DNA of 64,000 nt from the NCBI RefSeq assembly GCF_000731095.1, contig NZ_JMTZ01000004.1, forward strand, positions 1 to 64,000. Reading direction: 5' to 3'. The DNA comes from Lysobacter antibioticus. GTDB taxonomy: Bacteria > Pseudomonadota > Gammaproteobacteria > Xanthomonadales > Xanthomonadaceae. Of the stretch, positions 27,777-35,922 are shown piece by piece (position 1 is the first letter of the stretch; each line of letters opens with the position of its first letter). The notes beneath the pieces were generated by a model. It saw only the letters and a list, made by a program, of their open reading frames with translations. It was not told where the DNA came from and searched no databases. Both the position numbers and the translations under genes were made by a program.

Positions 27777-27973
27777 GGCCGCTCCTGCTTACTCGCATGC
27801 AAGGCTACGGCGGGATTAGCCATTAGTCGTCAATGCCGTCCAAATCATCCCATGCATCCTTTGAGCCGCGCGAGCCAAGCAGCCTCATCTGCCGCGTCCA
27901 ACCTGCCTGGACTCCTCAATTGCACTGCAGCCGCCGTACACAGGGCTGCGGATCCGAGCGCCAGCCAAAAGAT

Positions 27974-28120
27974 CTATTTCGCCGAGGACGCGACGACTGG
28001 ATGAATCACGATCGCTGCCAAGCAGCAGATTAGAGTGACGGCGCCACCGCAGAAAGCCGCTATCCAGAGCTTGCGGCCCGACGTACCGCCCTTCGTCGCT
28101 TTCGCTGGATCAGGCTTCAT
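27974..28120 (-). CDS. Small membrane protein in an integron-like cassette, possibly interrupted
   Basis: ATG 28120, with a GGGAGAG ribosome binding site, encodes 48 residues: a basic N-terminus (MKPDPAKATKGGTSGRK) and one membrane segment (LWIAAFCGGAVTLICCLAAIVIH), ending at TAG 27974. The frame then stays open to 27845 and encodes a second hydrophobic segment (IFWLALGSAALCTAAA) and a polar tail, so the gene may originally have encoded a two-pass protein of about 91 residues, now cut by an amber codon. It fills the cassette between attC A and attC B, in the orientation expected for that cassette. No family recognised. Confidence 0.55.
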   Translation of the reverse strand: MKPDPAKATKGGTSGRKLWIAAFCGGAVTLICCLAAIVIHPVVASSAK

Positions 28121-28135
28121 TGATCTCTCCCTGCC

Positions 28136-28195
28136 GTCTGACGCCTGAGCTACGCCGAGTCGCGAAACGCGCTCGGCTCGAATGAATTGTTCGCT
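28136..28195 (-). other. Complete attC site (B)
   Basis: Sixty bp. On the minus strand it runs from AGCGAACAATTCATTCGAG through two complementary arms (GAGCCGAG / CTCGGC) around TTTCGCGA to CTCAGGCGTCAGAC. The order of inverse core (AGCGAAC), arms, loop and core (GTCAGAC) is that of a 59-base element. It begins 7 bp after the stop codon of the lipoprotein gene. Confidence 0.75.
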
Positions 28196-28202
28196 GGCGG
28201 CT

Positions 28203-28598
28203 CTACTGCTCCCACAGTGTCTCTGACCCCTTATGATCGCCTAGAGTAAGGGAGATCTTCTTTTTTCTGCCTGGGGAGTTAAGCCCTTGGAAATGCAGAT
28301 CAATTTTGTCGTCGAAACAGCCTGAAATATGTATGTACGCCTTACCGTCCCAGACGCGAAGGAATTTTGGATTCAGGTCAGAAATCTTTCTTGGAACCGG
28401 ATTCCTTGGGAAGTCCATGATGATTGGATCTAAGTTTTTCCGCCTGGCATCAACAGACTGAATATATTGATAGAGCTCAGCAAGCCGCTCTTTCGGCAAC
28501 GCACGCATTGCGCGAATTGCGTCTTCGTTTCCGCCGCATCCACAGCCGGCCAGGAGGAAGACAAGGCCTAGATGGAACAAAACGCGAGAGAGTTTCAT
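28203..28598 (-). CDS. Cassette-encoded lipoprotein
   Basis: The 131-residue product has a lipoprotein signal with lipobox LLAGC (Cys at 19) and an AGAAGG site before the ATG. The mature protein contains AIRAMRALPKERLAELYQYIQS and HISGCFDDKIDLHFQGLNSPGRKKKISLTLGD. The codon use is less GC-rich than in neighbouring housekeeping-type genes, as usual for cassettes. It is flanked by attC B just after its stop and attC C just before its start, so it forms a complete mobile cassette. Its function is unknown; cassette lipoproteins are often envelope or immunity-type proteins. Confidence 0.78.
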   Translation of the reverse strand: MKLSRVLFHLGLVFLLAGCGCGGNEDAIRAMRALPKERLAELYQYIQSVDARRKNLDPIIMDFPRNPVPRKISDLNPKFLRVWDGKAYIHISGCFDDKIDLHFQGLNSPGRKKKISLTLGDHKGSETLWEQ

Positions 28599-28602
28599 AG
28601 CT

Positions 28603-28662
28603 GCCTTCTGCCGGAATTAAGCCAGACCGCGAAGCGGCCTCGACGCGAACGGCTCATCAGGC
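28603..28662 (-). other. Degenerate attC site (C)
   Basis: On the minus strand it starts GCCTGATGAGCCGTTCGCG, has the GGCCGCTTCGCGGTC loop, then TGGCTTAATTCC, and ends GCAGAAGGC. Arms and loop align with site B; both core boxes deviate from consensus, so recombination activity is doubtful. Confidence 0.6.
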
Positions 28663-28965
28663 GCGAACGTACGTAGTTAGCGCCGAGACTAAGGCCACGG
28701 CCATCGGCAACGTGGCTGCCAAACGCCATTTGCGAGAAAGTCGCCCAAAGAGCGGCGCCGCTATCAGAAGCGCATGAGTCGAACCCACCATCGCCGCGAT
28801 GGTGGCGCTGGTGGGGGTCACCCAGGACAGATCCCCAGCTGCGGAGTACGGGTCAGACGGGAACCAAGCGATCGCCAGGTACAAAGCGATTATTGCCAAA
28901 GGCCAAGCCAAGCCGAGAGCACAGCGGAGCCGCAAAGATGCTGACGTATGGAATGCGCTGAACAC
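28657..28965 (-). CDS. Cassette-encoded membrane protein
   Basis: The 102-residue product starts at GTG 28965 with an AAGGA site 8 bases upstream. It has about three hydrophobic segments (LAWPLAIIALYLAIAWF, SATIAAMVGSTHALLIAAPLFG, LAATLPMAVALVSALTTY) and is an inner-membrane protein of unknown role. Its stop codon lies inside attC site C, as expected for an integron cassette. No family recognised. Confidence 0.68.
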   Translation of the reverse strand: MFSAFHTSASLRLRCALGLAWPLAIIALYLAIAWFPSDPYSAAGDLSWVTPTSATIAAMVGSTHALLIAAPLFGRLSRKWRLAATLPMAVALVSALTTYVRA

Positions 28966-29269
28966 CGAATCTTTCCTTGAAAGGTGTTGACGGGTCGGGA
29001 CCGTAGTGCCGAGCTCTCATCTTGGCAGACATACTGATCGCCGGAAAACTCGCAGGAAAGTCCACGGCTAACCCATTGATTCGTAAGGCCCTGAATTCAG
29101 AGCTTTTGCTCGCCAAAAGGGATCGCATCAGGCGGCTCGGTACCGACACTTGCGCCCCTCTTGCGCAACCCAGCTCCGGCCGGCTGCGGCTTCCGGCCGA
29201 AACGCATTCTCCCGGGCCATCGGCGCTGCTGCTTGACAGGTTGCCGGGTAGAGCTGGACCCTGCGCGCT
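28966..29269. other. Gap between the cassette cluster and the H-NS-like gene
   Basis: About 300 bp with no supported gene and no recognisable fourth attC site or integrase remnant. Confidence 0.45.
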
Positions 29270-29689
29270 ATGAATATCGATATCGAAAAGCTCAGCCTGT
29301 CGGAACTGACGTCCCTTCTGACCGCCGCGGAGCGGCGGAGGCAGTTGATATCCAGCCGCCGGCCCATTGCCTTGGTGCGTCGAAACGTGATCGCACTGGT
29401 CGCCCAGCACGGTTACACGATCGAGGAACTCTATGGGGATCGGCCGGTAACCGAGATTGCCGGCAAGAAGCGGGCGCCGCGGCGAAAGACGGGCAAGGTG
29501 GCTGCCAAGTACCGCGACCCGGATAACAAGCGCAACACTTGGTCGGGCCGTGGCCGGATGCCGGTGTGGTTGGCCCAGAAGACGAAGTATGGCCGGAGCG
29601 TCACTGACTTCCTGATTCCCGGCCTGGCAAAGCCCACCGCCCGTAAGAACAGTCCAATAGGCCAACGAACGCTCATCAAGCAGGGTTGA
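29270..29689 (+). CDS. H-NS/XrvA-like nucleoid-associated regulator
   Basis: The 139-residue product has an N-terminal oligomerisation helix region (about 1-45, IEKLSLSELTSLLTAAERRR), a basic linker (GKKRAPRRKTGKVAAK) and the H-NS C-terminal DNA-binding signature KYRDPDNKRNTWSGRGRMPVWLAQ (about 80-103, in parts). Family knowledge: H-NS-like proteins silence AT-rich, horizontally acquired DNA. It lies beside the cassette cluster, which fits a role in silencing such DNA, though that is inference. It has a basic tail ending TLIKQG. Confidence 0.85.
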   Translation: MNIDIEKLSLSELTSLLTAAERRRQLISSRRPIALVRRNVIALVAQHGYTIEELYGDRPVTEIAGKKRAPRRKTGKVAAKYRDPDNKRNTWSGRGRMPVWLAQKTKYGRSVTDFLIPGLAKPTARKNSPIGQRTLIKQG

Positions 29690-29869
29690 CGCAGAATTCT
29701 TGATGCGCGAGGAAGCTCACGCGGGATCCATTCGGTCTCTTATGCATCGACAGGCGCGCCGCGATCGCCGCTCAGTCGATGTGCCAACCCAGCAACGCTG
29801 TGAACCGTCAAAATCACGGAGCTTTAGCTGTGCCCGTTGATCTGAATAATCCGGCAACGCCGCAGAAGC

Positions 29870-30856
29870 TCAGGCTTTGACCAGCCCAAGGTTTCGCAAC
29901 ATTTTCCTATAGGCAGTGGATGCCAAATCTGCGCCGAAGGATTGCTCGGAGTCGCTGGTCAGATCGATGTATCTGGGGCGTTGCCTTTCCACGACAGTAA
30001 GATCGTCCGTCTGCACCTTTTGCGAGAATGCATTGACCTCCGCATCCGAGCCCAACCCCAACGATTCATCGAATTGGATGGGATAGAACCAGACGCACTG
30101 CTCCTCGCTGACGGGGGATGCGCAGTTGAAGATGGTAAATAGCCCGTCCGGAAAATAGATATCCAGAATGGCGATGAAAGGCGCGTGTATTCGATAGGCG
30201 CGGCGCCAGGTGAAATCCTTTGGCGACGCATGCTCAAACGGATAATTTCCAAGCGAGCTACTGTATTCGAAACTAAAACCCCGACCGAACGATTCGACCT
30301 TATACGCCGGCATAGCCTCTGCAGTGCATTCGCTGAATGTTGTGCGATGTACGAATGGCAGGTGCGAAATATCCATGAAGCCTTCGACCTGTCGGCCAGC
30401 GGAAGCATTGACGTTTACCGGTGGCGCCACGACCAGCCGCTGGCTTTCGCTCTCGCGCCCAAGCCCAAGCCCAAGCTCATAGAATGCGCCTGCTCCAAGA
30501 CTGGTCCACAGCAGCCCGTGAGACTCCACGGCCGGATAGGAGCAGAGATCGAACCGCTTCAAATTTTGCACTTGGGGATGCGCTGGAATTCTTGCGCATG
30601 CCCCCAGATGGGCGAATTGCAAGCCGTGGTAAGGGCACTGCAACCCTGCTTCGCTCACGGCTCCTGCAGAGAGCATTTCGCCGCGATGCGGGCAGCGGTC
30701 ATCTGCAACCACCACTTCGCCTTGAATTTTATAGATCACCAGGGGCTTGCCGAGCAGCACGGCCGCCAGCGGCTTACCCTCTATCGTGGCTGCCTCGAGA
30801 TCCTGCAGTCTGGCAACCGGGTAATAGTAATCCATGAGTTTCTGCGAGTAGCTCAT
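29870..30856 (-). CDS. Rieske non-heme iron oxygenase, operon gene 5
   Basis: The 328-residue product begins at ATG 30856 behind a GGAGG site. The Rieske [2Fe-2S] ligands are CPHRG (C55, H57) and CPYHG (C74, H77). The mononuclear iron site is in GFMDISHLPFVH, with Asp162, His165 and His170. The RQVEGFMD context and total length fit the single-subunit monooxygenase group that includes vanillate demethylases, the caffeine N-demethylases NdmA/NdmB and HpxD of purine catabolism. It needs an external reductase, and none is encoded here. It lies 61 bp after the MFS gene and is the last gene of the operon. The substrate is unknown; purine-like compounds are favoured by context only. Confidence 0.85.
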   Translation of the reverse strand: MSYSQKLMDYYYPVARLQDLEAATIEGKPLAAVLLGKPLVIYKIQGEVVVADDRCPHRGEMLSAGAVSEAGLQCPYHGLQFAHLGACARIPAHPQVQNLKRFDLCSYPAVESHGLLWTSLGAGAFYELGLGLGRESESQRLVVAPPVNVNASAGRQVEGFMDISHLPFVHRTTFSECTAEAMPAYKVESFGRGFSFEYSSSLGNYPFEHASPKDFTWRRAYRIHAPFIAILDIYFPDGLFTIFNCASPVSEEQCVWFYPIQFDESLGLGSDAEVNAFSQKVQTDDLTVVERQRPRYIDLTSDSEQSFGADLASTAYRKMLRNLGLVKA

Positions 30857-30917
30857 AAAGCCTCCGACCGCTCTGTCGGTAACGCCTCGACAGCGTGCGG
30901 CTTGACGCGAGGAAGGG

Positions 30918-32282
30918 TTAACCCGGTTCGCGCATGGCGCGATATCCGGTCAGATAGGTTCCCCACCAGGCCTGCAGCAGAGGCAGGACGACCATGAGTC
31001 CCATCGCACGGACTTCGCCATGCCCCCCGCCTCCGTCCAGCCATCCGATAATTGCGACTACCGCTACCGCGCCCAGCGCGCCGCTGACGCGTTGCACGAT
31101 GTTGACCAGCGTGGCCGCACCGCCGATGTCCTTTCGGTCCACCGCGGCATAGGCGGCCGCGGTGGTCGGGTTCGTAGTCCAGGCCAGCCCGATGCCGCGG
31201 ACGAACATGAACACCGCAGCGATGTCGGATGGCACGGATACCAGGGCAAAGGGCGCCGCAGATACCGCCAGCATGGCGGCTCCGGCCAGGACCACCGGCC
31301 GGGGGCCGAAGCGATCCACAAAGTGGCCGGCGAGATACAGCGCACAGGACGTTCCGGCCCCCATGAATAGCAGCATCACACCGATCTGCGAGTGGCTCAT
31401 CCCCTTGGCATGAAAGTACAGCGGGAACAGCAGCAGCCCTCCGAACAGGTTTGCGCTGTTTCCCACGGCCAGCAGCGACGACGCGCGGAACTGGGGATTC
31501 CGCATCAGCTCGAGCGCCAGCAGCGACGATTTGCTCGTACGGGCAACCGCGATGAAGAGCATCAGCAACATGGCGCCGCCGCCGATAGACAGCCAACCGT
31601 TTCCGGTTGGATAGCGGGAGGCGATCTCCGACGCGCCGTACAGAGCCAAAGGCAGCCCGGTCACGATGAGGAAGAGCTGCCCTAGAGGAAGTTTAAGGCC
31701 GTGCTGGGCGACGCCGCCCGGCATCACCTTCGCCGCCCACACCGCGGCGATCGCTCCTAACGGCACGTTGATCCAGAACAGCCAGCGCCATGAGGCGACG
31801 TCGACCAACCAACCGCCTATGCCAGGCCCGATCGCAGCGGCCAGGCTGATCAAGGTGCCGACAACGCCTAAGACACGGCCTATTTGGTCGCGCTGAGCGC
31901 CTGCTATCAGGATGGCATGCCCGGTCGGCAGCAAGATGCCGGCAGCCAGCCCTTGGGCGATACGAGCGGCAATCAGTGTTTCGAGACTGGCCGCAAACGC
32001 ACAGCCTATCGACGCCGCAATGAAGACGGCCAGCGCGGCGCCCCAGATGCGGCCGTGCCCGAACCGGTTGCCGAACCATGTCGAGGTCGGCAGCGAAACG
32101 GCCATGGATATCAGATAGCTGGAAACGACCCACTGCGCGTCTTCGAGAGGTGCGTTCAGATCCGCCTGGACAGCGATAAGAGCGAGTGCGGCGAGGGTGG
32201 CGTCCAGCATCACCAGCATGCCGCCCATCCCGGACACCAGACCGATAGACCACACTCGTCGCGATACGCGCGGGGGGCTCAT
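30918..32282 (-). CDS. DHA2-family MFS efflux transporter, operon gene 4
   Basis: I choose ATG 32282, which overlaps the stop of the upstream PuuD-like gene (ATGA), so translation is probably coupled; a longer frame upstream is a shadow of that gene. The 454-residue product is a polytopic membrane protein with MFS signatures: LDATLAALALIAVQADL, GNRFGHGRIWG (motif A-like), a GIGPGIGGWLVDVASWRWLFWINVPLG region typical of the EmrB/QacA type (motif C, in parts), and RFGPRPVVLAG. Family knowledge: DHA2 members export drugs and secondary metabolites. Its place between the oxygenases suggests export of their product. Confidence 0.88.
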   Translation of the reverse strand: MSPPRVSRRVWSIGLVSGMGGMLVMLDATLAALALIAVQADLNAPLEDAQWVVSSYLISMAVSLPTSTWFGNRFGHGRIWGAALAVFIAASIGCAFAASLETLIAARIAQGLAAGILLPTGHAILIAGAQRDQIGRVLGVVGTLISLAAAIGPGIGGWLVDVASWRWLFWINVPLGAIAAVWAAKVMPGGVAQHGLKLPLGQLFLIVTGLPLALYGASEIASRYPTGNGWLSIGGGAMLLMLFIAVARTSKSSLLALELMRNPQFRASSLLAVGNSANLFGGLLLFPLYFHAKGMSHSQIGVMLLFMGAGTSCALYLAGHFVDRFGPRPVVLAGAAMLAVSAAPFALVSVPSDIAAVFMFVRGIGLAWTTNPTTAAAYAAVDRKDIGGAATLVNIVQRVSGALGAVAVVAIIGWLDGGGGHGEVRAMGLMVVLPLLQAWWGTYLTGYRAMREPG

Positions 32283-33280
32283 AAAGCGGATCTGCGCGGG
32301 ACCGTCCTTGCGGAAGGTGTGCTGGCTTCGGCAACGCCGGAAGGGGCGTATATCCTGGCTTGGGGATCGGCCTTGTGCTCGATGCTTAGCAACCACGCCA
32401 CTGCCATCGCCAGAACGACCGCGGCGGAGGCAGCCACCCAGCGAAGTCGCGTCGGCAACGTGCCACCGTTGCGATGGATTATCTCCAGCACATGGCGCGA
32501 AGCCAGGCTGAGGGCCAGTACGGTGACGATGGTCAAGAACGCATGGCCATTGGCCTTTATGGCACTGCCCATGTGGCTGGAAAGCATCAGGAAGACGATA
32601 GCGGGCAGCAGAAATGAATGCTGGTTGCGTCGATCCCAGTACTGCTTCTTGGCCGGATCGGTTCGCTCGCCCCGTATCGCCGCGGCCATCGCCTCACGCG
32701 TCGCCGGATAAAGATTACCCAGTATGTTGACCGATACGGTTATTCCAAGCATCGCCCCTATCTGAATCATCGCACCCTGCTGCGCTAACAAATTCGCGTA
32801 GAGCGAGGTCCAGGCCAGAAGATGAACGGCGCATGCGAAGTAATAGAGGGCCTTGCGCTGCAGGGAGATACGATTGATCGCCTCATTGATCAGCGGAGCG
32901 CCAATGAATCCGACCAACGAAAGGGCGATTGCCGCGCGAGACGACAGCGACGGGGCGCTGGGGTCGAGCAGGTAGATCTGGGGTTGCCGGTAATAGATCA
33001 GCGCGAAAAGAACCAGGCCGGTAGCGAACAGCCAACGGATCAGATTGAAAGACAAGATAAGTCCTTCGAGATCGGGTGCTGTGGGATGAGCGATTCTTTC
33101 CGTTTTCCAGAACCCGAGGCTATGCGTGTCCCAGACCTCGAGATCCGTCGGCGGGCTGGCGAATGGACGGGCCCTCATCACCAGCCTGCGCAGCCACAGC
33201 ACGAAGCCCATCCAGGCGATCGCGGCAATGACATGCAGCCAGCGCACGATGTCGGTCATGAAATCGATCAAAGCATCCAT
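32279..33280 (-). CDS. PuuD-like membrane protein without cytochrome domain, copy 2, operon gene 3
   Basis: ATG 33280 has a GGAGGAGG site. The 333-residue product keeps the PuuD membrane part: DIVRWLHVIAAIAWMGFVLWLRR, PLINEAINRISL, LSSHMGSAIKANGHAFLTI, EIIHRNGGTLP and the last membrane segment. It then stops after a short tail (TPSARTVPRRSAL). The roughly 90-residue cytochrome c domain of copies 1 and 3 is absent. The ending overlaps the MFS start, so the truncation looks fixed in the operon rather than an assembly fault. It might work with the cytochrome domain of copy 3 or use another electron acceptor. Confidence 0.82.
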   Translation of the reverse strand: MDALIDFMTDIVRWLHVIAAIAWMGFVLWLRRLVMRARPFASPPTDLEVWDTHSLGFWKTERIAHPTAPDLEGLILSFNLIRWLFATGLVLFALIYYRQPQIYLLDPSAPSLSSRAAIALSLVGFIGAPLINEAINRISLQRKALYYFACAVHLLAWTSLYANLLAQQGAMIQIGAMLGITVSVNILGNLYPATREAMAAAIRGERTDPAKKQYWDRRNQHSFLLPAIVFLMLSSHMGSAIKANGHAFLTIVTVLALSLASRHVLEIIHRNGGTLPTRLRWVAASAAVVLAMAVAWLLSIEHKADPQARIYAPSGVAEASTPSARTVPRRSAL

Positions 33281-33386
33281 CGTGATGGCCTCCTCCGGGT
33301 AATCCGGCAGGCGTTCTATCCTGCTGCGTTGGTGCCACCCCACTTCCGTCGGCACTAAGAATTCGACCGAAGTGGAGAGGTGCTGC

Positions 33387-34346
33387 TCATGCGGTGGACA
33401 ACCCCATTTGTCGTAACAGGCGCCTGTAATAAACCGATGCGAGGTCCGCGGCGAAGGAGGCTTCGGCGGCGTCCAACGGAAGATGGCGCGGCTGCTGGTT
33501 TTCGACCATCAGACGGTCCTCGGCGAAGATGCGGGCGTTGAAATCCTTGACCGCTTCGTCGGTGCCGATCTCGAAATCGAAACACACCGGCGAGAACAGC
33601 ACGCTACGATCGCTCGCCACCGGGCTGGCGCCGTTCAAAATATTCAGGCGCCCGTTTGGGAAATGCACGGTCAGGTGAGCCAGGTATGGAAGGCGAACAT
33701 CGAAGCTTCGACGCCACACGAAGCCCTCCGCAGTCATCCCACTGCCGACGGCGTAGTTCGAGACCGTGCTGCAGTAATCGAAACGCAACCCATCTTCGTC
33801 GACCTGGACCGCGTAGGCAGGCACCGCGGTGTTGGCGGGATCGGCAAACGTCGTGGTGTGCACGTGTGCGAAATGCGCCACGTCTATGAAGCCCTCTACC
33901 TGTCGCCCCGCACTGGCGGCGATCGGTACGGGATCGGGCGTCACCTTGCGAAATGCGGGATCGGCCCAATCGGAGCTCAGCTCCGGAAACGGCGAAGGCG
34001 AAGTGCCAAGACAGGTCCAGACCAATCCATAGCGCTCCACCGCAGGATATGTGGAGAGCCGGAACTGCTGCGATGGCGTGAGGTGCGGATGCGCCGGTAT
34101 ATGGACGCAGCGCCCCTGCTGCCCGAATGCCAAACCGTGATAGGGGCATATCAAGGCACCCTCTCGATGCTGTCCCAAGCTGAGCCGCATGCCGCGGTGC
34201 GGGCAACGATCGGCGGCCACCACGATGTCTTGGCCGGACCGATACAGCACGAGATCGGTTTCCAACAGAGATACGCTGACGGGACCTTCGCGCACGTCTT
34301 CGCTGCGCGCTATCGGGTACCAATAGGGGAGCAGCTCAGCGTGCAT
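33387..34346 (-). CDS. Rieske non-heme iron oxygenase, operon gene 2
   Basis: The 319-residue product has Rieske ligands CPHRG (C48, H50) and CPYHG (C67, H70) and the iron site GFIDVAHFAHVH with Asp155, His158 and His163. It is a paralogue of the gene at 29870-30856, with the same SAGRQVEGF lead-in and the C-terminal FAADLASVYYRRLLRQMGL pattern. Its start overlaps the end of the upstream PuuD-like gene by 11 bp, so the two are translationally coupled. No ferredoxin or reductase is encoded in the operon. The direct coupling of an oxygenase to a urate-hydroxylase-like protein is the main hint that the substrate is purine-like. Confidence 0.85.
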   Translation of the reverse strand: MHAELLPYWYPIARSEDVREGPVSVSLLETDLVLYRSGQDIVVAADRCPHRGMRLSLGQHREGALICPYHGLAFGQQGRCVHIPAHPHLTPSQQFRLSTYPAVERYGLVWTCLGTSPSPFPELSSDWADPAFRKVTPDPVPIAASAGRQVEGFIDVAHFAHVHTTTFADPANTAVPAYAVQVDEDGLRFDYCSTVSNYAVGSGMTAEGFVWRRSFDVRLPYLAHLTVHFPNGRLNILNGASPVASDRSVLFSPVCFDFEIGTDEAVKDFNARIFAEDRLMVENQQPRHLPLDAAEASFAADLASVYYRRLLRQMGLSTA

Positions 34347-35616
34347 GCTCGCTCGCCCATTGAGTCACGGCCTTGCGCTCGTCCGGCTGCATGTCCGTGG
34401 CGTTGCCGGGCGGCATGCGTTCGCTCTGCACTACAGCGGCGATGAGGCCTGCATACAGCGGCAGGGTTTCGGACGTGAAGACGATTCCGCGCGGAGGCGA
34501 AGCCATGCCTGGGTAGCTGGGTTGCGCGGCGTGGCAAACCGCGCAGCGCCGTTGAACGATCGCATCGGCGCGCAATGGGACGGCGCTCATGGCGGCGGAG
34601 CTCGCGATCGAACTCGCTATCGGGTGCTCAGGCCGGTGCATGGCCGGGTGCGTAGCGATGCTTGCCGAGACCTGGGTACTGGCGGGAGTGCCGACCTGTT
34701 TGGCTGGAATCCGCGGCAAAGCCATCCAGGTTATCCCCAGGCCGAGCGCCAGGACTGCTGTCGCAGCGATCCAGCGGGGTTCTATCGGCGTCACCCCGCC
34801 GTTCTGGTGGGTGGCGTCGAGGACCCATCGGGCCACCACGCTCAAAGCGAGTACGGCGGTGATGGTAAGGAAAGGGTGGCCGTTAGCCCGGACGAGACTT
34901 CCCATGTGGCTGGAAAGCATCAGGAAGACGATCGCTAAAGTGATGTACGCATGGCGGCCCCGCCGATCCCAGTACAGCCTGTCGATGGGATCCGGCTGCT
35001 CGCTCTTCAGCACCGCGTTATACGCCTTACGCATCCTGGGATAGAGCCACCAGATAACATTGGACGCGATCACTACACCCAGCATGGCGCCGATCTGGAT
35101 CATGGCGCCGTGCTGGGAGAACAGGTTCGCGTACAGCCCCACCCAACCGAGGACATGGGCGATGGTCGCGGTCATGTATAGAGTTTTGAAATGCAGCGGT
35201 ATGCGATTGACGAGCTCGTTGATCGCAGGCGCGCCTACCAGGCCAAGCAGCGAGGCCACAATCGCTTCCCGAGCCGATAGCGGAGCGATGCTCGGGTCGA
35301 CCAAATACGCCAGGGGTTGCCGATAGTAGATTAGGCAAAACAACACGATGCCAGAGCCGACCAGCCAGCGAATCTGATTGAACGACCAAACCAGGCCGTC
35401 CAGCTCTTCTGCGGTAGGCGCCGCGACTTTTGAGGTCCGCCAAAACGACAGACTGTGCGTGTCCCAGACCTCCAGCTCGGAGCGCTGATCCAGGAGCGGT
35501 TTGGCTCGTAGCGTCAGGCGCCTTATCCAAAGGCCGGCACCCAACCAACCGAATGCAGCGAGTACATGCAGCCAACGGGCCACATCGGCCGCCAAGTCGA
35601 GCAAAGTGCCTATCAT
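34336..35616 (-). CDS. PuuD-like membrane protein with intact cytochrome c domain, copy 3, operon gene 1
   Basis: The 426-residue product is the full-length form: membrane part with DVARWLHVLAAFGWLGAGLWIRR, PAINELVNRIPL, LSSHMGSLVRANGHPFLTI and DATHQNGGVTP, a periplasmic linker, and a cytochrome c domain with CAVCH (C358, C361, H362) and the distal SERMPPGN Met at about 401. Family knowledge: PuuD oxidises urate to 5-hydroxyisourate and passes electrons to respiration. An AGGAGA site precedes the ATG. It is the first gene of the five-gene minus-strand operon. No hydroxyisourate hydrolase, OHCU decarboxylase or allantoinase is present in the window, so ordinary urate breakdown is not supported here. 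Confidence 0.85.
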   Translation of the reverse strand: MIGTLLDLAADVARWLHVLAAFGWLGAGLWIRRLTLRAKPLLDQRSELEVWDTHSLSFWRTSKVAAPTAEELDGLVWSFNQIRWLVGSGIVLFCLIYYRQPLAYLVDPSIAPLSAREAIVASLLGLVGAPAINELVNRIPLHFKTLYMTATIAHVLGWVGLYANLFSQHGAMIQIGAMLGVVIASNVIWWLYPRMRKAYNAVLKSEQPDPIDRLYWDRRGRHAYITLAIVFLMLSSHMGSLVRANGHPFLTITAVLALSVVARWVLDATHQNGGVTPIEPRWIAATAVLALGLGITWMALPRIPAKQVGTPASTQVSASIATHPAMHRPEHPIASSIASSAAMSAVPLRADAIVQRRCAVCHAAQPSYPGMASPPRGIVFTSETLPLYAGLIAAVVQSERMPPGNATDMQPDERKAVTQWASEHAR

Positions 35617-35922
35617 TGCGCAATCTCCTAGCCTATCTCAGGGCGACTCAAGCACGGCCCCGGCGCGCCGAGGGCTCGGCATGCGGACTTAACGCTCGGC
35701 CGCTGTAGCCACGGCGAGAGACGACTTCTGGAGCCCCGGGAAACGAGTGCAACCGTTCGAGCCGCTTGCAGCAGCTGCGCTGATCGTTTTACAAACCCCC
35801 TCTATCCCCCTTCCCTGCCAGGTCCGCGCTGCGGATGCGGTACGTGTGGCAACGCTATAGGACAGGACGCTGGACACTTCTGTGCACCCATCCTCATAAC
35901 GTCGGACGCTCACCATTTCTCA
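35617..35922. other. Upstream region of the oxygenase operon
   Basis: About 306 bp with no gene. It should hold the promoter of the five-gene operon; I see no clear operator and no adjacent regulator gene. Confidence 0.45.

Noticed and set aside
34336-35616. Complete urate degradation pathway around the PuuD-like genes
   Set aside because: No hydroxyisourate hydrolase, OHCU decarboxylase, allantoinase or xanthine dehydrogenase genes are present.
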